Source of the DNA: an uncultured Bacteroidota bacterium
Lineage (GTDB): Bacteria > Bacteroidota > Bacteroidia > Flavobacteriales > Flavobacteriaceae
Length of the DNA: 64,000 bases
Direction of reading: 5' to 3'
Assembly (NCBI GenBank): GCA_913047695.1
Contig: CAJWUI010000005.1
Coordinates: forward strand, 124,001 to 188,000
Positions 42,926-51,250 of this stretch are shown here, one piece after another. Made by a program: the position numbers and the translations under genes. How positions within the stretch are numbered: position 1 is the stretch's first letter; each line of letters begins with the position of its first letter. The notes below the pieces were generated by a model. The model saw only the letters and a list, made by a program, of their open reading frames with translations. It made no database searches and had not been told where the DNA came from.

Positions 42926-44625
42926 CCTATTTTATTATTTTTCCTTCTTCGATAAAAAACTACACCTTGCCATATTAATATAAAACCAATGAAGTAGGGA
43001 AAATAAGAAACTCTTTTTCCAGGTCCATCTACGGTCGTAAAGACCCTATCCCATCGAACTTTCCAATTTTTAATACCGTCATTTATACCTTTAATGCTAA
43101 ACCAAATGAAAACTGGTTTTCCTACTATGTGGTCATCTGGAACAAATCCCCAAAAACGGCTATCTTCAGATTTATGTCTATTGTCTCCCATCATCCAATA
43201 ATAGTCTTTTTTAAATGTGTATTTTGATGAGTATTCTCCATTTATTTTTACACCTTGTTGATTCAATTCAAGCATGTTACCCTCATATTCACCTATAATT
43301 TTTTTGTATATGGAAAGGTTTTTTTGATTCAAATCAACAGTCATTCCTATTTTAGGAATTACAATTGGTCCAAAATTATCTTCATTCCAATCAAATGGGA
43401 CTTTATTTGGAAAAAATGCTTCATTAGGAACTTTTACTTGGTTTATTCTTCTAACAACACTGTCTATTCCTTCAACTTTCCTTAAATTTTCAGCTTCCCT
43501 TAAAGTCAGGGTAATTTCTTTTTTTAATTCGAGTATTTCGCTAACCTTAAGCCCAGTCTTATAAATCAATTCAGTTGGTAGACCTTTGCTTCCAGTTATT
43601 ACTCTGAAATCTTCTATAGTATTACCTCTTCTTCCGATTATATATGGTAATATTTGCTTGTATGTAGTTTCGCTAATATTTTCAATTTTGTAGGTACGAG
43701 TATAATCCGAATAACCTCTTGAGCTTAATTTTCTTGATGAAACTCCTTTTTGGCTGTAAGCATAATGAGTATATTGAACTTTTGCCCTATCTGGCAAAAT
43801 ATTTTTTGATCCATTTGTATGTACAAACCCATTTAAAATTTCTAAGGTATCTCCTGGAATTCCAAGGCAGCGCTTGACATAATTAGATTTTTTGTCAATT
43901 GGTTTATCAACCCTTTTCTCCTTAACAAAGAATTGGCGAACTGTATCAGCAGGCCAGCTAAATACCACAATTTCATTACGTTTAATTTTTTTGACACCAG
44001 GCAATCTTAGGTAAGGTAGTTGTGGTTTTTTTAAATAGGAGCGTGTTTTTAATAAAGGAATAGTATCGTGAACCATTGGTAGAGAAATAGCGGTCATTGG
44101 AACTCTTGCACCATAGTGAAACTTGCTAACAAAAAGAAAGTCTCCTATAAGTAAAGACTTTTCTAATGATCCCGTTGGTATGATATATGGTTGAATGACA
44201 TAGTTGTGAACAATGGTGGCTGCAACAATAGCGAATAATATTGAGCTAATTGTTTCTCCAAAACTTGTTTTTGGTTTCAAACTTCTATTTCGAATATATT
44301 TTGGATTATCGCTGTAATTTAATGCATAAATGTAGAATCCTGCAGATATGATTACCAACATAGTATTTTTTGTTGAATTCCATCCAAAACTTCGAAGAGT
44401 TTCAACCCAGATGACCGCGAATATAATTAGGTTTATTGTAGGAATAAACAAAAGTAAAACCCACCATTTTGGGCGTCTAATGATTTGCATCAATACATAG
44501 GCATTATATATAGGTATTAAAGCTTGCCAAAAATTAAAACCTGCAGCCTTATAAAGTCTCCAGGTGCCCAAAAAATGGACTACTTGTACAAGAAAAAAGA
44601 ACAAAACCCATTGAAGTAGCGTCAT
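42922..44625 (-). CDS. lepB: Signal peptidase I, long Bacteroidota form
   Basis: A 567-aa membrane serine protease that cleaves signal peptides of secreted proteins. It has an N-terminal set of three to four hydrophobic segments (about 3-100, DUF5684-like), a further helix at about 127-145, then the catalytic Ser in IIPTGSLEKSLLIGDFLFVSK motif region (S153) and the catalytic Lys in YVKRCLGIPGD (K251). Box E is YWMMGDNRHKSEDSRFWGFV and a transmembrane segment lies near the C-terminus. The nucleophile box is PTGSLE instead of the enteric PSGSM, as in many Bacteroidota. The insert of about 180 residues between the Lys box and box E makes it almost twice the length of short enzymes. It is in a run with dapB and WbqC. 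Confidence 0.93.
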   Translation of the reverse strand: MTLLQWVLFFFLVQVVHFLGTWRLYKAAGFNFWQALIPIYNAYVLMQIIRRPKWWVLLLFIPTINLIIFAVIWVETLRSFGWNSTKNTMLVIISAGFYIYALNYSDNPKYIRNRSLKPKTSFGETISSILFAIVAATIVHNYVIQPYIIPTGSLEKSLLIGDFLFVSKFHYGARVPMTAISLPMVHDTIPLLKTRSYLKKPQLPYLRLPGVKKIKRNEIVVFSWPADTVRQFFVKEKRVDKPIDKKSNYVKRCLGIPGDTLEILNGFVHTNGSKNILPDRAKVQYTHYAYSQKGVSSRKLSSRGYSDYTRTYKIENISETTYKQILPYIIGRRGNTIEDFRVITGSKGLPTELIYKTGLKVSEILELKKEITLTLREAENLRKVEGIDSVVRRINQVKVPNEAFFPNKVPFDWNEDNFGPIVIPKIGMTVDLNQKNLSIYKKIIGEYEGNMLELNQQGVKINGEYSSKYTFKKDYYWMMGDNRHKSEDSRFWGFVPDDHIVGKPVFIWFSIKGINDGIKNWKVRWDRVFTTVDGPGKRVSYFPYFIGFILIWQGVVFYRRRKNNKIG

Positions 44626-44679
44626 ATCGATTTTTTTTCAAATATAATGGTGATAGATCCAATTCCATTCATAGGAATA

Positions 44680-45381
44680 TTAAATTTTTAAGACATCGTC
44701 CATACTGAAAACACCTTTTTTATCAATCAACCACTCAGCTGCAATAATTGCTCCTAGTGCGAATCCATCTCTTTTAAATGCCTCATGTTTGATTGATATT
44801 TCATCAACTTTAGATTGATAGTTGACTGAGTGAGTTCCAGGATTATTTGCATTTCTAAAAGATTCTATTTGTAAAGAGTCATTATTTTGTTTTCCCAACT
44901 TCCATTTTTTGTATTCTGAATTTCTAATAACATCCTCAGCTAATCTTATAGCAGTTCCACTTGGTGAATCTAATTTTTTGGTATGGTGAATTTCATTAAT
45001 TGAAGCTTTATAATTAGTACCACGTTTGTACATTAGTTTTGCTAAAAATGTATTCACTTTAAAGAAAATATTTACACCTATACTGAAGTTTGAGGCATGT
45101 AAAAAGGCACTATCATTCTCAAGACAAACTTTTTCTATTTCAGTAATTTTATCAAGCCAACCGGTTGTTCCACAAACAACAGGAATTTGATTTTTTAAGG
45201 CAAGCTTAATATTTGAAACAGCTGCTTCTGGAACACTAAAATTTATCGCTATGTCTGCTTGACTTAATGAACCCCTTTGATAATCTTTATCAAGAATAAA
45301 AGCGATTTTGTGTTTTCTTTTTTTGGCATATGAGTCAATCATTTTACCCATTCTTCCATATCCTAATAGTGCTATATTCAT
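44680..45381 (-). CDS. dapB: 4-hydroxy-tetrahydrodipicolinate reductase
   Basis: A 233-aa NAD(P)H-dependent reductase of the lysine/diaminopimelate pathway. Motifs: LLGYGRMGKMIDSYA (Rossmann), INFSVPEAAVSNI, VVCGTTGWLDKI, HASNFSIGVNIFFKV, INEIHHTKKLDSPSGTAIRL (catalytic His-His and Lys) and HSVNYQSKVDEISIKHEAF. Slightly shorter than enteric DapB (about 270 aa), as usual for Bacteroidota. It lies 3 bases after DUF5683 and 54 before lepB in a minus-strand set beginning with parA. Confidence 0.95.
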   Translation of the reverse strand: MNIALLGYGRMGKMIDSYAKKRKHKIAFILDKDYQRGSLSQADIAINFSVPEAAVSNIKLALKNQIPVVCGTTGWLDKITEIEKVCLENDSAFLHASNFSIGVNIFFKVNTFLAKLMYKRGTNYKASINEIHHTKKLDSPSGTAIRLAEDVIRNSEYKKWKLGKQNNDSLQIESFRNANNPGTHSVNYQSKVDEISIKHEAFKRDGFALGAIIAAEWLIDKKGVFSMDDVLKI

Positions 45382-45384
45382 AGT

Positions 45385-45969
45385 TTAAAATTTTAATGCT
45401 AAACGAAAACCCCTAATTTCTTCATCTATTATCAAATTTGGTTTTACCGAGAGGTCTTCACTCACATTAAATTGAAGTAGATGTGCACTTACATTTGCTT
45501 CTAATATATTAAGCATGTAAGAAAGAGCAGCTAAAACTATTGCTATATCTCTATAGTTTTTATGAAACTCCATACCAAGGAGAAGTTGTTCTGTAGTAAT
45601 TGGTCTAGCAAGTTCAAGAAATCTGTCATCGTAAAAGCCGTTTAATCTTCTTTTGTATGCATTTCTATATTCATTCATCTCTTTATTATTAACATCAAAG
45701 TAATAAAGAGACGCCCCAATTGCAGCGTAAATTATTGGTATTTTCCAAGCTTTTCCCAAATAAGCTTGACCTAGTCCTGGTATTACAGCGGAGTAAAATG
45801 CAGCTTTTGAGGGGGTTGTTGGATCATCTATTAAAAGTTTTGTTCTCAAAGAGTAATTTAACTCACTGGGGATACTATCTTTAACTAAAGGGTCAGGTTG
45901 AATTTTTTGAGAAAAATTTAAATTACATAGTAACAAAAAGACAAAAAAATTTATTTCTTTAACTTTCAC
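45385..45969 (-). CDS. DUF5683 membrane protein
   Basis: A 194-aa exported protein with signal peptide (MKVKEINFFVFLLLCNLNFS) and the DUF5683 core SKAAFYSAVIPGLGQAYLGK followed by AWKIPIIYAAIGASLYYF. A second hydrophobic stretch is at about 135-155 (DIAIVLAALSYMLNILEANV) and a conserved C-terminal beta segment EEIRGFRLALKF follows. The start is GTG at 45969, overlapping parB by 11 bases. The family is found between parB and dapB in flavobacteria. No enzymatic motif is visible; function unknown. Confidence 0.85.
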   Translation of the reverse strand: MKVKEINFFVFLLLCNLNFSQKIQPDPLVKDSIPSELNYSLRTKLLIDDPTTPSKAAFYSAVIPGLGQAYLGKAWKIPIIYAAIGASLYYFDVNNKEMNEYRNAYKRRLNGFYDDRFLELARPITTEQLLLGMEFHKNYRDIAIVLAALSYMLNILEANVSAHLLQFNVSEDLSVKPNLIIDEEIRGFRLALKF

Positions 45970-46849
45970 CTTTAATTTTATTTAAAATATCCTGTAGTCT
46001 TTCTTGGGAATCAAACACAATTTTTAAGTATCCTTCACCTTTATTATTTGAAATTAATGATACTGAGGTTTTAAAAATCTCCTTTAATTCAACTGCTGTC
46101 TGGTTTAAAAATGGTGATGAATAATTATATGATTTAGTTTTCGGACTTTTAATTTCCTTAACCAATTTTTCTACCTGGCGAACTGAAAGTCTTTTTTTAA
46201 TAATTTTTTTATATAATTCTACCTGAATATTTAAATCTTGAACATTTATAAGTGCACGTCCATGTCCCATGGAAATAAATTTATCTCTGATACCCGTCTG
46301 AATTATAGGATCTAATTTTAACAAGCGTATATAATTCGCTATTGTAGACCTTTTTTTACCTATCCTCTCACTAAGTTGGTCTTGGGTCAAATTAATTTCT
46401 ACTAAAAGTCTTTGATAGGATAATGCGATTTCAATTGGATCAAGGTCTTCTCTTTGAATGTTTTCAACTAGAGCCATTTCCAATAACTCTGAATCATTTG
46501 CTAAACGAATGTAGGCGGGAATTTCTTCTATACCAGCAATTTTTGATGCCTTTAGTCTTCGTTCTCCTGAAACTAGTTCGTATAAGTCGTCTTTCATTTT
46601 TCTAACTGTTACGGGCTGGATTATTCCAAGTTCTCTAATTGATAAACTTAGTTCCCTTAATGATTCTTCATTAAAATTTGTCCTAGGTTGTAAAGGGTTT
46701 GTTTTTATTTTAGATATGGGTAAATTAATTATACTACCTATTATATTACTTTCTTTTTTTTCTGAAATTGATTTTGCTAAATCTTTTGGATCATTTAACA
46801 ATGCTGAAAGTCCTCTTCCTAGAGCTTGCTTTCTATTTGATTTTCCCAT
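45959..46849 (-). CDS. parB: Chromosome partitioning protein ParB
   Basis: A 296-aa parS-binding CTPase of chromosome segregation. It starts RKQALGRGLSALLND, has the ParB/Srx-type N-terminal domain (LPISKIKTNPLQPRTNFNEE, LVSGERRLKASKIAG with the GERRxRA CTP motif), VENIQREDLDPIEIALSYQR, the helix-turn-helix LTQDQLSERIGKKRSTIANY with IRLL, and a C-terminal dimerisation segment (about 255-296). It overlaps parA by 31 bases. I did not find a convincing parS in the window. Confidence 0.95.
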   Translation of the reverse strand: MGKSNRKQALGRGLSALLNDPKDLAKSISEKKESNIIGSIINLPISKIKTNPLQPRTNFNEESLRELSLSIRELGIIQPVTVRKMKDDLYELVSGERRLKASKIAGIEEIPAYIRLANDSELLEMALVENIQREDLDPIEIALSYQRLLVEINLTQDQLSERIGKKRSTIANYIRLLKLDPIIQTGIRDKFISMGHGRALINVQDLNIQVELYKKIIKKRLSVRQVEKLVKEIKSPKTKSYNYSSPFLNQTAVELKEIFKTSVSLISNNKGEGYLKIVFDSQERLQDILNKIKGES

Positions 46850-47613
46850 TGTTTATTTCTTTTAATTATTTCATTTCCTAATGATAAATAACTCTTAGCT
46901 CCCCTGCTTGAGACATCGTATTTTATAATATCTTCTCCAAAACTTGGTGCTTCACTTAGCTTTATATTTCTTTGAATGATAGTTTTAAAAACCATTTTAC
47001 CAAAGTGTTTTTTAACCTCTTCAACAACTTGATTTGATAATCTTAAACGTATATCATACATTGTTAATAAGAGGCCCTCAATATCTAATTCTTTATTATG
47101 AATTTTTTGTACACTTTTTATTGTGTTTAACAATTTTCCTAATCCCTCAAGAGCGAAATATTCACATTGAATTGGAATCATCACAGCCTGTGCTGCAACA
47201 AGAGCGTTTAGTGTTATTAAACCCAATGAAGGGGCACAATCAATTAAAATAAAATCATAAATACCTTGAACATCTTTAAGGTTTTTTTTAAGCATATATT
47301 CTCTATCATCTTTGTCAACCAATTCAATTTCTGAAGCTACTAAGTCTATATGAGAAGGAATTAAATCAACATTTATACTTTTTGTTTTAATTATACTTTC
47401 AGAAGCGGAAGCACTGTTATTAAGTAGTTGATAAGTGCCATTTTTTTTGCTGTCGAAATTTATGCCTAAGCCAGAGGTGGCGTTTGCTTGCGGATCTGCG
47501 TCAATTAATAATATTTTTTTTTCTAAAACACCTAAAGCAGCTGCAAGATTTACTGCGGTTGTTGTTTTGCCAACCCCACCCTTTTGGTTCGCTATAGCGA
47601 TGATTTTACCCAT
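46819..47613 (-). CDS. parA: Chromosome partitioning ATPase ParA (Soj)
   Basis: A 264-aa deviant-Walker ATPase that forms the DNA-bound gradient positioning ParB-parS complexes. KGGVGKTTTAVNLAAALG (residues 10-27) has the signature lysine of the ParA/MinD class, followed by ILLIDADPQANATSGLG, DFILIDCAPSLGLITLNALV and IPIQCEYFALEGLGKLLNTI. Length is normal for chromosomal Soj. It starts the run parA-parB-DUF5683-dapB-lepB-wbqC. The 114 bases upstream (47614-47727) are AT-rich; I see no consensus promoter match there. Confidence 0.96.
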   Translation of the reverse strand: MGKIIAIANQKGGVGKTTTAVNLAAALGVLEKKILLIDADPQANATSGLGINFDSKKNGTYQLLNNSASASESIIKTKSINVDLIPSHIDLVASEIELVDKDDREYMLKKNLKDVQGIYDFILIDCAPSLGLITLNALVAAQAVMIPIQCEYFALEGLGKLLNTIKSVQKIHNKELDIEGLLLTMYDIRLRLSNQVVEEVKKHFGKMVFKTIIQRNIKLSEAPSFGEDIIKYDVSSRGAKSYLSLGNEIIKRNKQWENQIESKL

Positions 47614-47727
47614 AAATAAAGAAAAATATTTTTTTAAAAATACAATAATTTAATCCCTCAAGAAAGATTCTTTTGATATGATTTCAGAATTATTTAAAAG
47701 ATTTGCAACAATATTTTTAGGCTTATT

Positions 47728-48042
47728 TTAATCCTCGGTTTCAATTATGAAAATTGTTTCGTTTTCTTTTTTGTGACCATAATTTTCTCTCGCAAAACTT
47801 TCTAGACTGTCAATGTTTTTCAATTGCTTCACAATTTTTCTGTCATTTTCAATTATTGTTTCAAGTCCTTTTTTCTCACTTTCAAGTTTTTTAATCTCTT
47901 TGTTAAGTTCTCTGTGAATTACCAACGAATGTGAATCAATAAAAACCATCCATATTGTAAAGCCAATCAATATAGCTCCGTAGATATAATATGAGCTTTT
48001 AGGTGAATTAAACTTAAACCAATTAAAATTACTTTTATTCAT
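47728..48042 (-). CDS. FtsB/DivIC-like septum formation protein
   Basis: A 104-aa bitopic membrane protein with a short cytoplasmic N-terminus, a transmembrane helix at about 19-36 (YIYGAILIGFTIWMVFID), a coiled coil (HRELNKEIKKLESEKKGLET, IIENDRKIVKQLKNI) and the DivIC-type tail DSLESFARENYGHKKENETI. In other bacteria this protein bridges FtsL and FtsQ in the divisome. Its ATG overlaps the cytochrome c stop (ATGA), so division and redox genes share a transcript here. Confidence 0.87.
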   Translation of the reverse strand: MNKSNFNWFKFNSPKSSYYIYGAILIGFTIWMVFIDSHSLVIHRELNKEIKKLESEKKGLETIIENDRKIVKQLKNIDSLESFARENYGHKKENETIFIIETED

Positions 48043-48452
48043 TTAATGATGGATTTTTCGACTTTACTTACCCTTTCAGCGGTAACGAATTCTTCTGAAC
48101 TATTACCCCACTCATTTAATATGTAATTCATAATGTCAGCAATCTCCCCATTGTCTAGTCCTTGGTATGCCATATAGCTATTATATAACTTACCATTAAC
48201 AATTATTTTACCCTTTAAACCATATTTTAATCCTGCTATTGAAAGGTCAATATTATTTAATAAATAATCCGAAGATTTTAATGGGGGGATCAAATCTGTT
48301 TGACCTTCTCCATTAAAACCGTGGCATCTGTAACAAAAATCTCTGTATAAATCAGATCCATTTTTTATGCTTTCAGATTTATTTTTTTGTGCTTTTAAGC
48401 TTAAAATTCCAATAAAACAAAAAGTTAGAAAGAATAAAAAAAAGGGTTTCAT
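48039..48452 (-). CDS. Periplasmic class I c-type cytochrome
   Basis: A 137-aa exported mono-heme cytochrome: signal peptide MKPFFLFFLTFCFIGILSLK with AQ cleavage, heme-binding CYRCHG (about 40-45) and a likely axial Met in KLYNSYMAYQGLDNGEIADI, with the usual helical C-terminus. It is overlapped on both sides by ATGA junctions: with the sugar dehydrogenase upstream and the DivIC-like gene downstream. The likely role is to accept electrons from the adjacent dehydrogenase and pass them to an oxidase; the pairing is inferred from coupling. Confidence 0.88.
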   Translation of the reverse strand: MKPFFLFFLTFCFIGILSLKAQKNKSESIKNGSDLYRDFCYRCHGFNGEGQTDLIPPLKSSDYLLNNIDLSIAGLKYGLKGKIIVNGKLYNSYMAYQGLDNGEIADIMNYILNEWGNSSEEFVTAERVSKVEKSIIK

Positions 48453-49582
48453 TTTGCAGGTAAAACTTTAACTATTCCTTTCCCCTCGATACCTAGGTAT
48501 AGATATCCGTCTGGTCCTTCAACAACATTTCTTACTCTACCAATTCCATCTAAAATTTTTTCTCTTTTGACAACCTTGTTTTCTTCGATAACCAAACGCT
48601 CTAAATATTCGAACTTTAGTGATCCTACAAATAAATCATCTTTCCAATCACTATATACATTAGAAGTGCAAAAGGCCATACCACTTGGAGCTATTGATGG
48701 AACCCAATAATACAAAGGTTGTTCCATACCTGGAAGACTCGTCGTTTTTTCTAAAGGATTACTCCCAACGTAGGTAAGATAGTCTTTTCCATATGTAATT
48801 TTTGGCCATCCATAATTTAATCCCTCTTTTATAATATTAATTTCGTCACCACCACGTGGTCCATGTTCATGTTCCCAAATTTGGCCAGTTTTTGGATGAA
48901 CTGTCATTCCTTGCGGATTTCTGTGACCGAAAGAGAAAATGGCATCCTTAACATTTTTTAATCCAACAAAGGGATTATCAATTGGGATTGTACCATCTAG
49001 ATTTAAGCGATAAATTTTACCACCATCCCTTGTTATATCTTGGGGATTTATGTCTCTTTCTCCCCGATCTCCTATACCAAAATAAATATGGCCTTCTTTA
49101 TCAAATACTATTCGAGATCCCCAATGTTGTGCTGTTTTGGTATTAGGAATTGCTTTATAAAGTAATTTTACATTTGTTAATTTCAAACCGTCGATTACAC
49201 CTGAGTATAGAGATGTATTCCCACCTTTGTTATCATTTTCAGTGTTTACCCCTTGAGTGAAAAATACAGTTTTATTACTATCAAAATTTGGGTGAAGTGC
49301 AATATCTAGAAGACCCCCTTGCCCTCTAAAATATACATCTGGAAGACCCTTAATTTCATTCTTTACTCCATTTTTAACATGATAAAGTATACCTGATTGC
49401 TCAGTTACAAGCAACTCATCTGACTTAATAAAAGCCATACCCCAAGGAACAGAAATATCATCAACAATCAACTCATAGGAGTAATTTTTTTCTTGCCCGA
49501 GAATTGGTGGCGTATTTTCTTGTGAACAAGCTGTTTGAAAGTAAATAATTGCAATAAAAAATTTAAAGATACTTTTGCTCAT
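48449..49582 (-). CDS. PQQ-dependent sugar dehydrogenase lipoprotein (glucose/sorbosone dehydrogenase family)
   Basis: A 377-aa six-bladed beta-propeller oxidoreductase. I use the ATG at 49582 because it opens a lipoprotein signal (MSKSIFKFFIAIIYFQTAC); a TTG 36 bases upstream would add 12 unlikely residues. Family motifs: SVPWGMAFIKSDELLVTEQS, GGLLDIALHPNFDSNKTVFF, AQHWGSRIVFDKEGHIYFGI with GDRGERD, FSFGHRNPQGMTVHPKTGQI (catalytic His), EHGPRGGDEINII and NYGWPKITYG. It oxidises aldoses, passing electrons through PQQ to the coupled cytochrome c. Cofactor biosynthesis genes are not in the window, so PQQ use is inferred from the family; some homologues are inactive with PQQ. Confidence 0.9.
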   Translation of the reverse strand: MSKSIFKFFIAIIYFQTACSQENTPPILGQEKNYSYELIVDDISVPWGMAFIKSDELLVTEQSGILYHVKNGVKNEIKGLPDVYFRGQGGLLDIALHPNFDSNKTVFFTQGVNTENDNKGGNTSLYSGVIDGLKLTNVKLLYKAIPNTKTAQHWGSRIVFDKEGHIYFGIGDRGERDINPQDITRDGGKIYRLNLDGTIPIDNPFVGLKNVKDAIFSFGHRNPQGMTVHPKTGQIWEHEHGPRGGDEINIIKEGLNYGWPKITYGKDYLTYVGSNPLEKTTSLPGMEQPLYYWVPSIAPSGMAFCTSNVYSDWKDDLFVGSLKFEYLERLVIEENKVVKREKILDGIGRVRNVVEGPDGYLYLGIEGKGIVKVLPAK

Positions 49583-49669
49583 AATTGTCTTTTTTTGTAA
49601 TCTACAAATGTTTTTCAACTTAATTTTCTAATTTAAGAATTCAATACAAATCTAAAAAATTAACATTAG

Positions 49670-49743
49670 TCGGGATGACAGGATTTGAACCTGCGACCCC
49701 ACGCACCCCATGCGTGTGCGCTACCAGGCTGCGCCACATCCCG
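49670..49743 (-). tRNA. tRNA-Pro (anticodon GGG)
   Basis: Read on the minus strand: acceptor CGGGATG/CATCCCG (7 bp), D arm GCGC-AGCCTGGTA-GCGC, anticodon stem CACGC/GCGTG enclosing the loop ATGGGGT (anticodon GGG, decodes CCC and CCU), T arm with GTTCAAATC. Discriminator A. The 3' CCA is not encoded. It lies 19 bases after the tRNA-Pro(UGG) gene and is co-transcribed with it. Confidence 0.95.
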
Positions 49744-49762
49744 AAAAGAGACAGAGTTATTG

Positions 49763-49837
49763 TCGGGGTGGCAGGATTCGAACCTGCGACCTCCTGCTCC
49801 CAAAGCAGGCGCGATGACCGGGCTACGCTACACCCCG
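49763..49837 (-). tRNA. tRNA-Pro (anticodon UGG)
   Basis: Read on the minus strand: acceptor CGGGGTG/CACCCCG (7 bp), D arm with GCCCGGTCATCGC, anticodon stem CCTGC/GCAGG enclosing TTTGGGA (anticodon TGG, decodes CCA and CCG), T arm GCAGG-TTCGAAT-CCTGC. Discriminator A; CCA not encoded. First gene of the two-tRNA transcript; a promoter lies 9 bases upstream. Confidence 0.96.
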
Positions 49838-49846
49838 AAATGAGGG

Positions 49847-49876
49847 CAAATATAACATTTAATAAAGTTTCTTCAA
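49847..49876 (-). promoter_or_regulatory. Bacteroidota-type promoter for the tRNA-Pro pair
   Basis: On the minus strand: TTG (49876-49874), 19 bases, TATATTTG (49854-49847). The predicted start is a few bases before the tRNA 5' end at 49837, as expected for a short-leader tRNA transcript. The rest of the gap to 50038 is AT-rich with no other feature that I can support. Confidence 0.65.
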
Positions 49877-50038
49877 ACCTAAATTTTAATACTGTGGTTA
49901 GTTAATTAAAAGTTGATTAAGTGTTATAATTTATTAACATTAAATATTAAAAATATCTATCTCATTATTTTTTAACATTTCTACAACACTAAAAAGTTAT
50001 AAAACTATATAAATTGCTTGCTACAAATGAAACTGATT

Positions 50039-50224
50039 ATGTCGAAGAATTTAGATTATTACATACAGATTTTAAAAAAAGTTAGCTTTGATGTAGCGCT
50101 TTTTAAAAAAGAGCTAGAAAAGGCACTTAACTATCTGACACCAAATGAACAGCATGTACTTCGTATGTGGGTAAACGAATTTGTTTCAGATAGACAAGAC
50201 CTTAAAATATTTATATCAAACTGA
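50039..50224 (+). CDS. Small conserved hypothetical protein
   Basis: A 61-aa soluble protein reading MSKNLDYYIQILKKVSFDVA, then LFKKELEKALNYLTPNEQHV and LRMWVNEFVSD. The pattern 'LDYY...LkKVSFD..LF.KEL.KA...L.p.E...L..W' is one I recall from small Bacteroidota proteins of unknown role. An in-frame ATG at 50027 would add four residues (MKLI), and the frame is open back to 50018. It has no signal peptide; helical throughout. It is convergent with oxyR, ending 3 bases away. Function unknown. Confidence 0.65.
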   Translation: MSKNLDYYIQILKKVSFDVALFKKELEKALNYLTPNEQHVLRMWVNEFVSDRQDLKIFISN

Positions 50225-50227
50225 AAA

Positions 50228-51154
50228 TTATTTTGGTGCAATTAATTGAATGTTATCAAATTTAATTGCCCCTCTAATTATGCCCTCAATTTGGTTTGAA
50301 AGAGCATCGATAATAGGCAGCTTTAATTGACTTTTATTGTATACAATACTAATCTCCCTTGCAGGTTCAGGGTTTTTGAAGTACCTCAAATTGGCTTTAT
50401 CGATTGATGACATTTTAAGTGTTTGTAAGTATGGTAAAATTGTTACCCAAGGACCTTCGTTAACTAAGTTCACCAAAGTTTCAAAACTTCCACTTTTTAA
50501 ATCAAATGATTTTGTAATAGTAGTCGTTTTACATAGTTTTAGAACATGATTTCTAAAACAATGGCCATCCTCTAAAACAAGTATTTCTAATTCCTCTATA
50601 TCTACAGGTTCAATATATTCTAATTTTGATAGAGGGTGTGATTTTGGGATATAACCAACAAAAGGTTCATAGTATAAAGGTTTTTCTATTAATTTGGTAT
50701 TTTCAAGAGGTGTTGCAGCAATTCCTGCGTCCAATCTGCCACCTAATAGTTTTTCCTCTATCGAAGATGTATTTAGATCTTCTATTTTTAAGTTAACTTT
50801 AGGGTACTTTTTAATAAAGTTATTTAAAAACATTGGCAACAATGTTGGCATCACAGTTGGAATAATACCAAGTTTAAACTCTCCCTTAACCTCTCCTTTT
50901 TCCATTGACACAATATCATCCATACGCTTTGACTCTTCAACTATCGTTTTAGCTTGAGTCAGAATTTTGGATCCAATAGGAGTTAAACCTATCGGTTTGG
51001 TGTTTCTGTTAAATAGTTTTACACCCAGTTCGTCCTCAAGTTTTTGTACTTGCATACTAAGGGTTGGTTGAGTGACAAAACATTTTTCAGCTGCCAAAGT
51101 AAAATTACCAACCTCAGCTACTGCAAGTGTGTACTCCAATTGTGTTAAAGTCAT
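50228..51154 (-). CDS. oxyR: LysR-family hydrogen peroxide regulator OxyR
   Basis: A 308-aa LysR-type regulator. The N-terminal helix-turn-helix (about 1-60) reads MTLTQLEYTLAVAEVGNFTL, AAEKCFVTQPTLSMQVQKLE, DELGVKLFNRNTKPIGLTP. The substrate domain (about 90-300) carries the redox pair position expected for OxyR: EDGHCFRNHVLKLCKTT, with the Cys residues nine positions apart, and SFETLVNLVNEGPWVTILPY. It senses peroxide by disulfide formation and activates catalase and peroxidase genes. No catalase is adjacent. It is transcribed alone; the upstream 96 bases show no clear promoter match. Confidence 0.9.
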   Translation of the reverse strand: MTLTQLEYTLAVAEVGNFTLAAEKCFVTQPTLSMQVQKLEDELGVKLFNRNTKPIGLTPIGSKILTQAKTIVEESKRMDDIVSMEKGEVKGEFKLGIIPTVMPTLLPMFLNNFIKKYPKVNLKIEDLNTSSIEEKLLGGRLDAGIAATPLENTKLIEKPLYYEPFVGYIPKSHPLSKLEYIEPVDIEELEILVLEDGHCFRNHVLKLCKTTTITKSFDLKSGSFETLVNLVNEGPWVTILPYLQTLKMSSIDKANLRYFKNPEPAREISIVYNKSQLKLPIIDALSNQIEGIIRGAIKFDNIQLIAPK

Positions 51155-51250
51155 GAAAACTATTATTTATGTAAATTTAATAAGAAATACTTATAACGGT
51201 AATAAATTTTATATTCAAATTGAGTTTTGACTTGATTTTGGTGTAATATT

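Noticed and set aside
48851-48860. Palindrome ACCACGTGGT as a possible parS site
   Set aside because: It lies inside the sugar dehydrogenase coding sequence (the conserved HGPRGG segment), is only 10 bases and does not match the TGTTTCACGTGAAACA-type core beyond CACGTG.
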